Source of the DNA: Rhodobacteraceae bacterium UBA996
Lineage (GTDB): Bacteria > Pseudomonadota > Alphaproteobacteria > Rhodobacterales > Rhodobacteraceae
Direction of reading: 5' to 3'
Length of the DNA: 16,369 bases
Assembly: GCA_002291955.1 (NCBI GenBank)
Contig: DBBA01000269.1
Location: forward strand, 1-16,369
A model generated the notes under the pieces. That model did not search any database and was not told the DNA's origin. It was given only the letters and a program-made list of their open reading frames with translations. The position numbers and the translations under genes were made by a program. Of the stretch, positions 1 through 8,341 are shown piece by piece; positions within the stretch are counted from its first letter, which is position 1, and every line of letters starts with the position of its first letter.

Positions 1-8
1 ACAGCCTA

Positions 9-25
9 GGTCAGGAATCCTGACC
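9..25. promoter_or_regulatory. 17-bp near-perfect palindrome upstream of the LysR gene
   Basis: GGTCAGGA and TCCTGACC are exact reverse complements around a single central A. It lies about 80 bases before the LysR start, so it could be an operator for this gene, or for a gene to the left. It could also be a hairpin ending a transcript from beyond the left edge. No T tract follows on either strand. Only the symmetry is seen; the function is inferred. Confidence 0.4.
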
Positions 26-40
26 GAGGAAATCAATTCT

Positions 41-70
41 CATGGCTGCCATGATTGTATTGCATGGCTG
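41..70. promoter_or_regulatory. paired CATGGCTG repeats, candidate LysR autoregulatory site
   Basis: CATGGCTG occurs at 41-48 and again at 63-70. The copies start 22 bases apart, about two helical turns, which suits a tandem-dimer protein such as a LysR-type tetramer. The left copy also forms an inverted repeat, CATGG-CTG-CCATG (41-53). LysR regulators commonly bind and repress their own promoter region; assignment of this site to the adjacent gene is inference. Confidence 0.35.
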
Positions 71-104
71 TCCGGCATAGACGTTAGCGCGAACAGGAAT
101 TGGC

Positions 105-1016
105 ATGGCGAGCATGGACTGGGACAAGCTGCGCATCTTTCACGCCGTTGCCGATGCCGGGTCGCTGACCCATGCGGGCGACAGCCTGCACCTTTCGCAG
201 TCCGCCGTCAGCCGGCAGATTCGCGCGCTGGAGGAATCCCTCAACACCACGCTGTTCCACCGCCACGCCCGTGGCCTGATCCTGACCGAGCAGGGCGAGC
301 TTCTGTTCGACGCGACGCGCGCGATGGCCAAGCGGCTGGACACCGCCGCCGCGCGCATCCGCGACAGCGAGGAGGAGGTCTTCGGCGACCTGCGCGTGAC
401 GACGACGATGGGCTTCGGGTCGCTCTGGCTGGCCCCGCGTCTGGCCGCGCTCTACGAACAGTATCCGCACCTGAAGATTGACCTGATCCTGGACGAGCGC
501 GTGCTCGACCTGCCCATGCGCGAGGCCGATTTGGCCATCCGCATGAAGGAACCCAGCCAGGCCGACCTGATCCGCAAGCGCCTGATGACGGTGCACATGC
601 GGCTTTACGCGACGCCGCAGTACCTGGAGAAGGCGGACCCCATCGACCGGCTGTCGGACCTGTCGCGCCACCGGCTGATCTGCCAGCGCACGACGTCGGC
701 GCAGGTCAGTGCCGGGGCCACCTTCGTGCAGCACCTGATGACGCATGACCCGGCGTCATTGCTCAACATCAACAACTACTTCGGGGTCCTGCAGGCCGTC
801 CTGAACCACCTCGGCGTCGGCGTGCTGCCCGACTACGTCATCGAGGATTTCCCCTCGATCGTGCGGGTCCTGCCCGACGAACAATCGGCCGAGATCCCGG
901 TGTTCCTCGCCTACCCCGAGGAGTTGCGGCAGTCGAAGCGGGTGGCGGCGTTCCGGGATTTCGTGACCGAGGAGATCTTTGCCCGCCGCCAGCGCCTGCG
1001 CGATACGCAAGGGTGA
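105..1016 (+). CDS. LysR-family transcriptional regulator
   Basis: This 303-residue protein has the usual LysR length and layout. The N-terminal winged helix-turn-helix spans about residues 6-65, with the recognition-helix signature LSQSAVSRQIRALEESLNTT followed by the FHRHARGLILTEQG wing. A type-2 periplasmic-binding-like effector domain follows from about residue 93, beginning near LRVTTTMGFGSLWLAP. The start at 105 is preferred over the in-frame ATG at 114 because AGGA lies six bases upstream of 105. The inducer and targets cannot be told from the sequence. The gene to the left, the usual divergent target, is outside the window, and the neighbour to the right is a candidate small RNA rather than an enzyme. 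The family is certain; the regulon is unknown. Confidence 0.95.
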   Translation: MASMDWDKLRIFHAVADAGSLTHAGDSLHLSQSAVSRQIRALEESLNTTLFHRHARGLILTEQGELLFDATRAMAKRLDTAAARIRDSEEEVFGDLRVTTTMGFGSLWLAPRLAALYEQYPHLKIDLILDERVLDLPMREADLAIRMKEPSQADLIRKRLMTVHMRLYATPQYLEKADPIDRLSDLSRHRLICQRTTSAQVSAGATFVQHLMTHDPASLLNINNYFGVLQAVLNHLGVGVLPDYVIEDFPSIVRVLPDEQSAEIPVFLAYPEELRQSKRVAAFRDFVTEEIFARRQRLRDTQG

Positions 1017-1080
1017 TTGCCGAACAGGCAGTCATGCAACGGCTGCAGACCAGACCTGCACGGAAAAGCGGCGTTCGTGC

Positions 1081-1109
1081 TTGATCGGTCATCCCTGCGG
1101 TCCTATTTG
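1081..1109 (+). promoter_or_regulatory. candidate sigma-70-type promoter of the small RNA
   Basis: TTGATC at 1081-1086 and TATTTG at 1104-1109 are separated by 17 bases, the optimal spacing. The match is 4 of 6 to the -35 and 3 of 6 to the -10 consensus. Transcription would start near 1116. It lies 65 bases after the LysR stop, so the downstream RNA would not depend on read-through from LysR. Confidence 0.45.
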
Positions 1110-1115
1110 CACGGC

Positions 1116-1190
1116 CAAGGATGCGACGGCGATCCCGTCCTCCTTACCTCCCTGTTGGACTTGGGCCGAGCTTATGCTCGGCCTTTTTTT
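1116..1190 (+). ncRNA. candidate small RNA with anti-Shine-Dalgarno motif
   Basis: About 75 bases with the full architecture of an alphaproteobacterial trans-acting sRNA and no convincing reading frame. A 5' hairpin is formed by GACGG (1125-1129) and CCGTC (1135-1139). An unpaired C/U-rich segment follows, with CCTCCTT at 1139-1145 and ACCTCCC at 1146-1152. A strong intrinsic terminator closes it. CCUCCUU equals the anti-Shine-Dalgarno sequence at the 3' end of 16S rRNA, so the RNA could mask ribosome binding sites of many mRNAs. Size and plan resemble the alpha-r8/MmgR class (Rfam 'suhB') and the CCUCC-motif RNAs of Rhodobacter; that family link is inference from memory of the pattern. The 5' end is approximate, set from the promoter-like pair upstream. 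Confidence 0.6.
1164..1190 (+). terminator. intrinsic terminator of the small RNA
   Basis: GGCCGAGC (1164-1171), loop TTAT, and GCTCGGCC (1176-1183) form a perfect 8-bp stem followed by seven T. It is the best intrinsic terminator in the window and serves the candidate small RNA; it would also stop any transcript coming from the LysR gene. Confidence 0.9.
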
Positions 1191-1206
1191 GACCCCGGAA
1201 CACAGA

Positions 1207-1229
1207 GGGGCGGCCCGCCGGACCGCCCC
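1207..1229 (-). terminator. GC hairpin, possible terminator of the 59-residue gene
   Basis: GGGGCGG (1207-1213) pairs with CCGCCCC (1223-1229) across a 9-base loop. It lies about 50 bases beyond the stop codon of the minus-strand gene at 1279. No uninterrupted T run follows on the minus strand, so termination efficiency is doubtful. Confidence 0.4.
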
Positions 1230-1278
1230 CTGAAACTTGTGCCGCGGGCATGCGCCCCGGAAGCGCCTGCGCCGTGTC

Positions 1279-1458
1279 TCAGGTCGTCGCGGTCGCGGCA
1301 TCCCTTGCGCGGCGCCGATCCTCGATCCCGTCGCGCGACAGGGACGACTTCGGCAGGTTCAGGCCGCGTCGCTTTTCCATCGCGCGTGCGCTGATGTAGC
1401 CGAAGGCAACCGCAAAGCCGAGCGTCCCGAAGGTCAGAAGTCCAAGTCCGATTTCCAT
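1279..1458 (-). CDS. small single-helix membrane protein, unknown function
   Basis: A 59-residue frame reads MEIGLGLLTFGTLGFAVAFG and ends in ...RRRARDAATATT. Residues 3-24 form one hydrophobic, glycine-rich segment. A strongly charged tail follows, with KRRG, DGIEDRRRARD and a run of basic residues, which predicts a cytoplasmic C-terminus. AGGAGA lies six bases before the ATG, an excellent ribosome binding site, and this is the main support for translation. It follows the 88-residue membrane protein gene on the same strand with a 123-base gap holding candidate promoter elements, so it is probably transcribed separately. I do not recognise a family; it resembles the short anchored hypothetical proteins common in Rhodobacterales. 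Confidence 0.75.
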   Translation of the reverse strand: MEIGLGLLTFGTLGFAVAFGYISARAMEKRRGLNLPKSSLSRDGIEDRRRARDAATATT

Positions 1459-1519
1459 GGTCCGTCTCCTGTTGGCTAACGATGCATGAATTACGCAGCG
1501 CGCCCGGAACCGGATGTGT

Positions 1520-1547
1520 CGGATACAAATTTATTCTTGAACTTCAA
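1520..1547 (-). promoter_or_regulatory. weak promoter candidate for the 59-residue gene
   Basis: On the minus strand, TTGAAG (1547-1542) and TATCCG (1525-1520) are 16 bases apart, about 60 bases before the start codon. The -35 part lies inside the 11-bp palindrome TTGAACTTCAA (1537-1547). The stretch is visibly AT-richer than its surroundings, as expected of a promoter. The -10 match is partial. Confidence 0.3.
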
Positions 1548-1548
1548 C

Positions 1549-1568
1549 TGCATGCAGATGCATGCAGA
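1549..1568. repeat. tandem 10-bp repeat TGCATGCAGA x2
   Basis: Two exact adjacent copies of TGCATGCAGA. Together with the preceding C, the first forms the self-complementary CTGCATGCAG. Ten-base periodicity puts both copies on one face of the helix. It sits just upstream of the candidate promoter of the small membrane protein gene, an activator-like position. Confidence 0.5.
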
Positions 1569-1581
1569 CCGGGGTCGGCCG

Positions 1582-1848
1582 TCAGTTGACCAGAAAGACC
1601 ACGCCCAGAAGATACAGGCCCAGGCCGACCAGCCCGAACTGTGCCGCGATCAGTGACAGAAGGAACAGCCCGCCCAGCGTGGTCCCCACGATCAGCGCCT
1701 GATCGCCGGGCGGCAGGTCGGCAACGCGGCCCTCGATCTCGTCCAGGGTTTCACGGCGCCGGACCCCCGCGATCAGGGCCGCCGCCACAAGCCGACAGAG
1801 CCGTCCCGCCCTGGTGAGCATTCCGCCGAGGTCGATCATCTGTCGCAT
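1582..1848 (-). CDS. small two-helix membrane protein, unknown function
   Basis: 88 residues. The N-terminal third is amphipathic and basic (GRLCRLVAAALIAGVRRRET), followed by a short acidic linker, DEIEGRVADLPPGDQ. Two hydrophobic segments come next, about residues 51-68 and 70-87, ending directly at FLVN. The ATG at 1848 is chosen because GGAG lies six bases upstream; internal Met4 and Met10 have no comparable site. It is transcribed divergently from purL with 171 bases between them. The composition is that of a small inner-membrane protein with a short helical hairpin. I cannot assign a family or role. The reading frame itself is convincing because of the GC-rich third positions and the coherent hydrophobic pattern. 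Confidence 0.8.
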   Translation of the reverse strand: MRQMIDLGGMLTRAGRLCRLVAAALIAGVRRRETLDEIEGRVADLPPGDQALIVGTTLGGLFLLSLIAAQFGLVGLGLYLLGVVFLVN

Positions 1849-2019
1849 GTCTGGCTCCGGTCACATTCCGTCGCGGGACTGTATGCCGCACCATACCAAA
1901 AATGAGTTAGCACGCAACCGTCCTGCGTGTGCGGCCCCGATCCCTTCGTTCGCGCCCTTTCGCTGTGGACGCCGATCCGCTAGGGACCGGCAAACCCACG
2001 CACAGCCCCGGATGGCGCC

Positions 2020-4212
<2,193 letters not shown>

Positions 4213-4242
4213 ATTCCGCGGGCAACGGACAGGGACGCCCCG

Positions 4243-4485
4243 ATGGCGATGGAAGCGCGCGATATCGAACGGCTGATCCGGGAGACGTTCCCGACGGCCA
4301 AGGTCACGATCACCGACCTTGCGGGCGACGGAAACCACTACGCGGCCGAAGTCATCGACGAAAGCTTCCGCGGCCTGAACCGCGTGCAGCAGCAGCGCGC
4401 GGTCTATGCCGCGCTCAAGGGCAAGATGGACGGCCCCTCGGGCGAGCTTCATGCGCTGGCGCTGACCACGAAGGCGCCCGAGTGA
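4243..4485 (+). CDS. bolA: BolA-family protein
   Basis: 80 residues, the typical BolA-domain length. The hallmark helix SFRGLNRVQQQRAVYAAL lies near residues 41-57, and the conserved C-terminal ELHALALTT carries His70. GDGNHYAAEVID supplies His32 in the loop used with CGFS glutaredoxins for cluster binding. BolA proteins pair with monothiol glutaredoxins to bind [2Fe-2S] clusters; here grxD lies 187 bases downstream in the same run of genes, which supports that role. The sequence resembles the short YrbA/IbaG-like branch more than E. coli BolA. The start MAMEA at 4243 is taken; Met3 is possible. Its stop overlaps the next start by one base (TGATG), so translation of the two is probably coupled. 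Confidence 0.95.
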   Translation: MAMEARDIERLIRETFPTAKVTITDLAGDGNHYAAEVIDESFRGLNRVQQQRAVYAALKGKMDGPSGELHALALTTKAPE

Positions 4486-4637
4486 TGGCGCTGGTGATCC
4501 TGGTCCTGCTGGTTGCCGTGGCGGTCGCGCTGATCGCGGCCCGTGCCCGGTCCGACAACCGCGACGACGACGACAACGATCATCCCGGGGGTCTGCGCCG
4601 GGTGCGCGTGCGCACACGCACGCCGCCCCGCCGCTGA
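4485..4637 (+). CDS. 50-residue single-helix protein between bolA and grxD
   Basis: The frame starts at an ATG overlapping the bolA stop codon by one base and ends 35 bases before grxD. It reads a hydrophobic N-terminal helix, MALVILVLLVAVAVALIAAR, then an acidic patch, DNRDDDDNDHP, then a strongly basic tail, RRVRVRTRTPPRR. The stop-start overlap, its place inside a tight operon, and the clean membrane-anchor pattern argue that it is real despite its size. It has no separate ribosome binding site, so coupling to bolA is likely. The charge-segregated tail could bind a protein partner or nucleic acid at the membrane, but this is only a guess. No family recognised. Confidence 0.65.
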   Translation: MALVILVLLVAVAVALIAARARSDNRDDDDNDHPGGLRRVRVRTRTPPRR

Positions 4638-4672
4638 TCCCGCAACCGCCCGCCGACGGAAGGACCCCCCCC

Positions 4673-5041
4673 ATGACCGCCACCACCGCCCAGGACCAGA
4701 TCCGCGAGACGATCGAGAAGAACGATGTCGTCCTTTACATGAAGGGCACCAAGGCCATGCCGCAGTGCGGGTTCTCGTCCCGCGTGGCGGGGGTGCTGAA
4801 CTACATGGGGGTCGAGTTCGTGGACGTGAACGTGCTGGCCGACGCCGATATCCGCCAGGGGATCAAGGACTTCTCGGACTGGCCGACGATCCCGCAGCTC
4901 TATGTGAAGGGCGAATTCGTGGGCGGCTGCGACATCGTCACCGAAATGACGCTGTCGGGCGAACTGGACCAGCTGTTCGAGACCAAGGGCGTGACCTTCG
5001 ACAAGGCCGCCGCCGACAAGATCCGCGCCGCGAACGCCTGA
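4673..5041 (+). CDS. grxD: monothiol glutaredoxin, CGFS type (Grx4)
   Basis: 122 residues with the diagnostic CGFS active site at 32-35, within KGTKAMPQCGFSSR. The glutathione-binding elements WPTIPQLYVKG (70-80) and GGCDIV (84-89) follow. CGFS glutaredoxins do not act mainly as reductases; they carry and transfer [2Fe-2S] clusters, often as heterodimers with BolA proteins, which fits the bolA gene just upstream. GGAAGGA at 4658-4664 provides a good ribosome binding site eight bases before the ATG. The C-terminal extension after TKGVTFDKAAADK is slightly longer than in E. coli GrxD. It is the last gene of the purL run and converges with zapA. Confidence 0.98.
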   Translation: MTATTAQDQIRETIEKNDVVLYMKGTKAMPQCGFSSRVAGVLNYMGVEFVDVNVLADADIRQGIKDFSDWPTIPQLYVKGEFVGGCDIVTEMTLSGELDQLFETKGVTFDKAAADKIRAANA

Positions 5042-5056
5042 CCGCGCGGGTCAGGC
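5036..5056. terminator. hairpin between convergent grxD and zapA
   Basis: GCCTGACC (5036-5043) pairs perfectly with GGTCAGGC (5049-5056) around a 5-base loop, and the grxD stop codon lies inside the left arm. It is the only structure in the 33-base gap between two converging genes and could serve both strands, although neither side has a T tract. Confidence 0.55.
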
Positions 5057-5074
5057 CGACCCGGCCGGCGCCGC

Positions 5075-5482
5075 TCAGGACGCCAGCCGCTCGTTCGCCT
5101 GATCGGCCATGTCCTCGATCCGCTCGGCCAGCCGGGTCATCAGCTGCACGACCTCGGGCGGGATCACGGGAACCTCGACGGGAACCTCCACGGGCGCAGA
5201 CGGCGCGCTGGCGCTTCCCCGCAGGGTTTCCAGTTCCGCGGCCATGCGCGCCATGCGGTTCTCGACCTCGCGCAGCTGTTCCTCCAGCCCGGCGGTCTTG
5301 TCGGCCAGCATCAGCCCCGCCATCAGCAGCATCCGGCTTTCGGGCAGGCGCGTGGCCTGGCCCGCCATCGCCTGCGCCTCGATGTCCAGAAGCTGGGCGG
5401 CGGACCGCAGGTAATGTTCCTCGCCCGGCTGGCAGGCGACGTCGAAATCGCGGCCGCCGATGGTGATGGTGACGTCAGGCAT
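5075..5482 (-). CDS. zapA: cell division protein ZapA
   Basis: ZapA bundles FtsZ filaments at the division ring. The N-terminal globular part carries the family pattern VTITIGGRDFDVACQPGEE followed by YLRSAAQLLDIEAQAM. RMLLMAGLMLADKTAGLEEQL then leads into a coiled coil, about residues 63-88. The protein is 135 residues, longer than the usual 100-110. The extra part is a proline/valine linker (VEVPVEVPV, about 98-106, encoded by a short DNA repeat) and a second helical segment, VVQLMTRLAERIEDMADQAN. The start overlaps the stop of the upstream coiled-coil gene by eight bases, so the two are surely co-translated. Family assignment is secure; the function of the C-terminal extension is unknown. 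Confidence 0.93.
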   Translation of the reverse strand: MPDVTITIGGRDFDVACQPGEEHYLRSAAQLLDIEAQAMAGQATRLPESRMLLMAGLMLADKTAGLEEQLREVENRMARMAAELETLRGSASAPSAPVEVPVEVPVIPPEVVQLMTRLAERIEDMADQANERLAS

Positions 5483-6011
5483 GGGGGGCTTCCTCGACCA
5501 GGGGGCGCAACTCGGCCAGGATCAGCTCGACCTCGGCGCGGTCCGCGGCGCGCGCGGCGCGCAGGCCGTCCAGCTCGTGCGCCATCGCGCGGTTGACCAT
5601 GTCGGGCTCGGCCACGCCGGCCAGGATCGCCTCGCGCAGCGCGGTGTTGTTCGCGCGCAGCCGGTCATTGGCCGCGCGCAGGCCCTCGAAGGCCGCATCG
5701 CGCTCGGCCAGCGCCGCGCGCAGGCCCGCCACCTCGGCCTCCAGCCGCGACACCACCTTTTCCTGACGCTCCTTGATCGCGCGCACCCGTTCCTCGAGCT
5801 GCTCGTTCGCGGCGCGCTCGGCTTCAAGCGCCTCCTCCAGGGCGGCGGTCTCGCCCGACGCGGGGGCGGGGTCCGCCATCGCCAGCCGGTCGTTGATCAG
5901 CGCCAGACGGTCCAGGGCCGCGGTCAGCCGCATCTCGGCCATGCGCAGCGCCTCTGCACTGCCGCTGCCGCGGGGGTCCTGTTGCGCGTTTTCGCCCGTC
6001 CTGTGGTCCAT
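5475..6011 (-). CDS. coiled-coil protein co-encoded with ZapA
   Basis: 178 residues from the ATG at 6011. The frame stays open further upstream, but that part is arginine/proline-rich and lacks helical pattern, so it was excluded; no start has a strong ribosome binding site and the N-terminus is uncertain. After a polar N-terminus (GENAQQDPRGSGSAEALR), residues from about 58 to 125 form a long heptad-type coiled coil rich in E, A, R and L. A helical C-terminus runs ELDGLRAARAADRAEVELIL. There is no signal peptide or membrane segment. The eight-base overlap with zapA suggests a cytoplasmic partner of ZapA or FtsZ, perhaps a structural bridge like ZapB. That is inference from context only. Confidence 0.8.
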   Translation of the reverse strand: MDHRTGENAQQDPRGSGSAEALRMAEMRLTAALDRLALINDRLAMADPAPASGETAALEEALEAERAANEQLEERVRAIKERQEKVVSRLEAEVAGLRAALAERDAAFEGLRAANDRLRANNTALREAILAGVAEPDMVNRAMAHELDGLRAARAADRAEVELILAELRPLVEEAPHA

Positions 6012-6253
6012 GCTGTCGCGACGTCCCTGCCTTGTCCGCCCCGGTCCGCAGATCGGGGCCATCGTTTCCGGACCGGCACGAATCGGTTTCCGTGCCATCC
6101 TGCGACGAGTCTAGCGGACGCTCCGGCGAATTGCGCCCCCCCGGCTTGACCGGACCGCCCGGCCGGGCCGTGGCGCGGCGGGCTCCCTTGCGCTTCGCGC
6201 CGTGGTGCGCAATGACCAGCCGGAACACCGAGGCTGTGCCGCGAGGATACCCC

Positions 6254-8269
6254 ATGGACATCGCCACCCTGCGTGACCGCGCGCCCGACCACTGGATGCG
6301 CGCCTGCGCGATCCGCGTGCTGACCCTGGATGCGGTGGCAGCGGCGAATTCGGGCCATTCGGGCATGCCGATGGGCATGGCCGACGTGGCGACGGTGCTG
6401 TTCGACCGCCACCTGAAGTTCGACGCGGGCGCGCCCCGCTGGCCCGACCGCGACCGGTTCATCCTGTCGGCGGGGCACGGGTCGATGCTGCTGTACAGCC
6501 TGATGCACCTGACCGGCCATGCCGACATGCCGATCGAGGAGGTGAAGAACTTCCGCCAGTGGGGATCGCGCACCGCCGGTCACCCCGAATACGGCCACGC
6601 CGCGGGGATCGAGACGACGACCGGCCCGCTCGGCCAGGGGATCGCCAATGCCGTCGGCTTCGCCATCGCCGAGGAAGCGCTGCGCGCGCGCTTCGGGTCG
6701 AAGGCCGTCGATCACCGCACCTGGGTCATCGCGGGCGACGGCTGCCTGATGGAAGGCGTCAGCCACGAGGCGATCGGTCTGGCCGGGCGGCTGGCGCTGT
6801 CGAAGCTCATCGTGCTGTGGGATGACAACGGCATCACCATCGACGGCAAGGTGTCGCTCGCCGACATCACCGACCAGCGGGCGCGCTTCCGTGCCGCAGG
6901 CTGGGACGTGTTCGACTGCGACGGGCACGATCCCGCCGACATCGACCGCGCCCTGACGGACGCCAAGGCCAGCCCCCGCCCGGCCATGGTCGCCTGCCGG
7001 ACCCACATCGCGCTGGGCTCGTCCGCGCAGGACACCGCCAAGGGCCACGGCGCGCTGACCGATGCCAAGCTCATCGCCGACACGCGCGCGGCCTATGGCT
7101 GGCCGCACGGGGCCTTCCACATCCCCGCCGACATCAAGGCGTGGTGGGAAGCCGTGGGCACGAAGGGCCGGGCCGAGCGCGAGGCCTGGGACGGGCGCAT
7201 CGCGAAGCTTCCCGCGGGCAAGCGCGCCGACTTCCACCGCGTGATGGCGGGCGAGCCGTCCGCGAAACTCGCCCCCGCGATCCGCGCGCTGAAGAAGCAG
7301 CTCGCGTCGGACAAGCCCAAGGTCGCCACCCGCAAGGCCAGCGAAATGGCGCTGGAGGTGATCAACGCCGTGGTGCCGGAAACGCTGGGCGGCTCGGCCG
7401 ACCTGACGGGGTCGAACAACACGCTGACCAAGGGGCTGGGGGCGTTCAGCGCCACCGACCGCGCGGGGCGGCACCTCAACTACGGCATCCGCGAGCACGG
7501 CATGGCGGCGGCCATGAACGGCATGGCACTGCACGGCGGCATCCGCCCCTATGGCGGCACCTTCATGGTGTTCACCGACTACGCCCGCCCCGCCATGCGC
7601 CTGTCCGCGCTGATGGGCGTGCCGGTCGTCTACGTGATGACCCACGACAGCATCGGCCTGGGCGAGGATGGCCCGACCCACCAGCCCGTCGAGCACCTCG
7701 CCATCAGCCGCGCCACACCCGGCACGCTGGTGTTCCGCCCTGCCGACGCGACGGAAACCGCCGAAGCCTGGGAAATCGCCCTGACCGAGGACCGCCGCCC
7801 CAGCGTGCTCGCGCTCAGCCGCCAGAACCTGCCCGCCGTGCGGACCGCGTTCCGCGCGAAGAACCAGGTCGCGCAGGGCGCCTATGTCCTGTCCGACACC
7901 GTGCGCAAGCGCGAGGTCATCCTGATCGCCACCGGGTCCGAGGTCGAGATCGCGCTGAAGGCGCAGGCGATGCTGGAATCCGACGGGATCGGCACCCGCG
8001 TCGTGTCCATGCCCTGCATGGAACTCTTCGCAGCCCAGGACGACAGCTATCGCCGCAAGGTCCTGCCCCCCGGCCCCGTCCGCATCGGGATCGAGGCCGG
8101 CGTGCGCCAGGGCTGGGACCGCTGGCTGCTGGGCGAGCGGGGCCGCGAGGCGAAGGCCGATTTCGTCGGCATGAGCACCTTCGGCGCCTCGGCCCCCTAC
8201 GAACGCCTGTTCCAGGAATTCGGCATCACTGCCGAGGCCGTGGTCGCCCGCGCCCGCGCGCTGCTCTGA
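6254..8269 (+). CDS. tkt: transketolase
   Basis: Transketolase moves two-carbon ketol units between sugar phosphates in the pentose phosphate (and, if present, Calvin) pathway using thiamine diphosphate. The 671-residue length is typical. Key features are SGHSGMPMG with His35, and the thiamine-binding GDGCLMEG (GDG at 161-163) with DDNGITIDG (Asn192). The pyrimidine domain carries IREHGMAAAMNG with the catalytic Glu414, followed by the C-terminal transketolase domain. The start at 6254 has AGGA six bases upstream (6244-6247). The frame is open as far back as 6032, but that part is non-family sequence and is rejected. It is divergent from the coiled-coil/zapA pair and convergent with the DUF808 gene. 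No Calvin-cycle gene is next to it, so a general role is more likely. Confidence 0.97.
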   Translation: MDIATLRDRAPDHWMRACAIRVLTLDAVAAANSGHSGMPMGMADVATVLFDRHLKFDAGAPRWPDRDRFILSAGHGSMLLYSLMHLTGHADMPIEEVKNFRQWGSRTAGHPEYGHAAGIETTTGPLGQGIANAVGFAIAEEALRARFGSKAVDHRTWVIAGDGCLMEGVSHEAIGLAGRLALSKLIVLWDDNGITIDGKVSLADITDQRARFRAAGWDVFDCDGHDPADIDRALTDAKASPRPAMVACRTHIALGSSAQDTAKGHGALTDAKLIADTRAAYGWPHGAFHIPADIKAWWEAVGTKGRAEREAWDGRIAKLPAGKRADFHRVMAGEPSAKLAPAIRALKKQLASDKPKVATRKASEMALEVINAVVPETLGGSADLTGSNNTLTKGLGAFSATDRAGRHLNYGIREHGMAAAMNGMALHGGIRPYGGTFMVFTDYARPAMRLSALMGVPVVYVMTHDSIGLGEDGPTHQPVEHLAISRATPGTLVFRPADATETAEAWEIALTEDRRPSVLALSRQNLPAVRTAFRAKNQVAQGAYVLSDTVRKREVILIATGSEVEIALKAQAMLESDGIGTRVVSMPCMELFAAQDDSYRRKVLPPGPVRIGIEAGVRQGWDRWLLGERGREAKADFVGMSTFGASAPYERLFQEFGITAEAVVARARALL

Positions 8270-8302
8270 TCGCCCGGCTCCGGCCGCCCGTCCGACGCGC
8301 CG

Positions 8303-8325
8303 CCCTCCCCCCTTGTGGGGGAGGG
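8303..8325. repeat. REP-like hairpin between convergent tkt and DUF808 genes
   Basis: CCCTCCCCC (8303-8311) and GGGGGAGGG (8317-8325) form a perfect 9-bp stem with loop CTTGT, followed by ATGGGGTGGGGGG. Hairpins of this C/T-G/A type, placed after genes, recur in many alphaproteobacterial genomes as repetitive extragenic palindromes. It is probably also a transcription barrier for both converging genes. Confidence 0.6.
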
Positions 8326-8341
8326 ATGGGGTGGGGGGCCG

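Noticed and set aside
1172..1528. 118-codon minus-strand frame overlapping the 59-residue gene
   Set aside because: Out of frame with the good ribosome site at 1458, cysteine/arginine-rich, and it runs through the small RNA terminator; the 1279-1458 frame is better supported.
5042..5074. 6S RNA gene downstream of zapA, its place in several other bacteria
   Set aside because: Only 33 bases separate zapA from the convergent grxD, filled by a hairpin; there is no room for a 6S RNA.
6032..6253. 74-residue N-terminal extension of transketolase
   Set aside because: The known family N-terminus and a proper ribosome site start at 6254, and the extension overlaps the divergent gene's leader.
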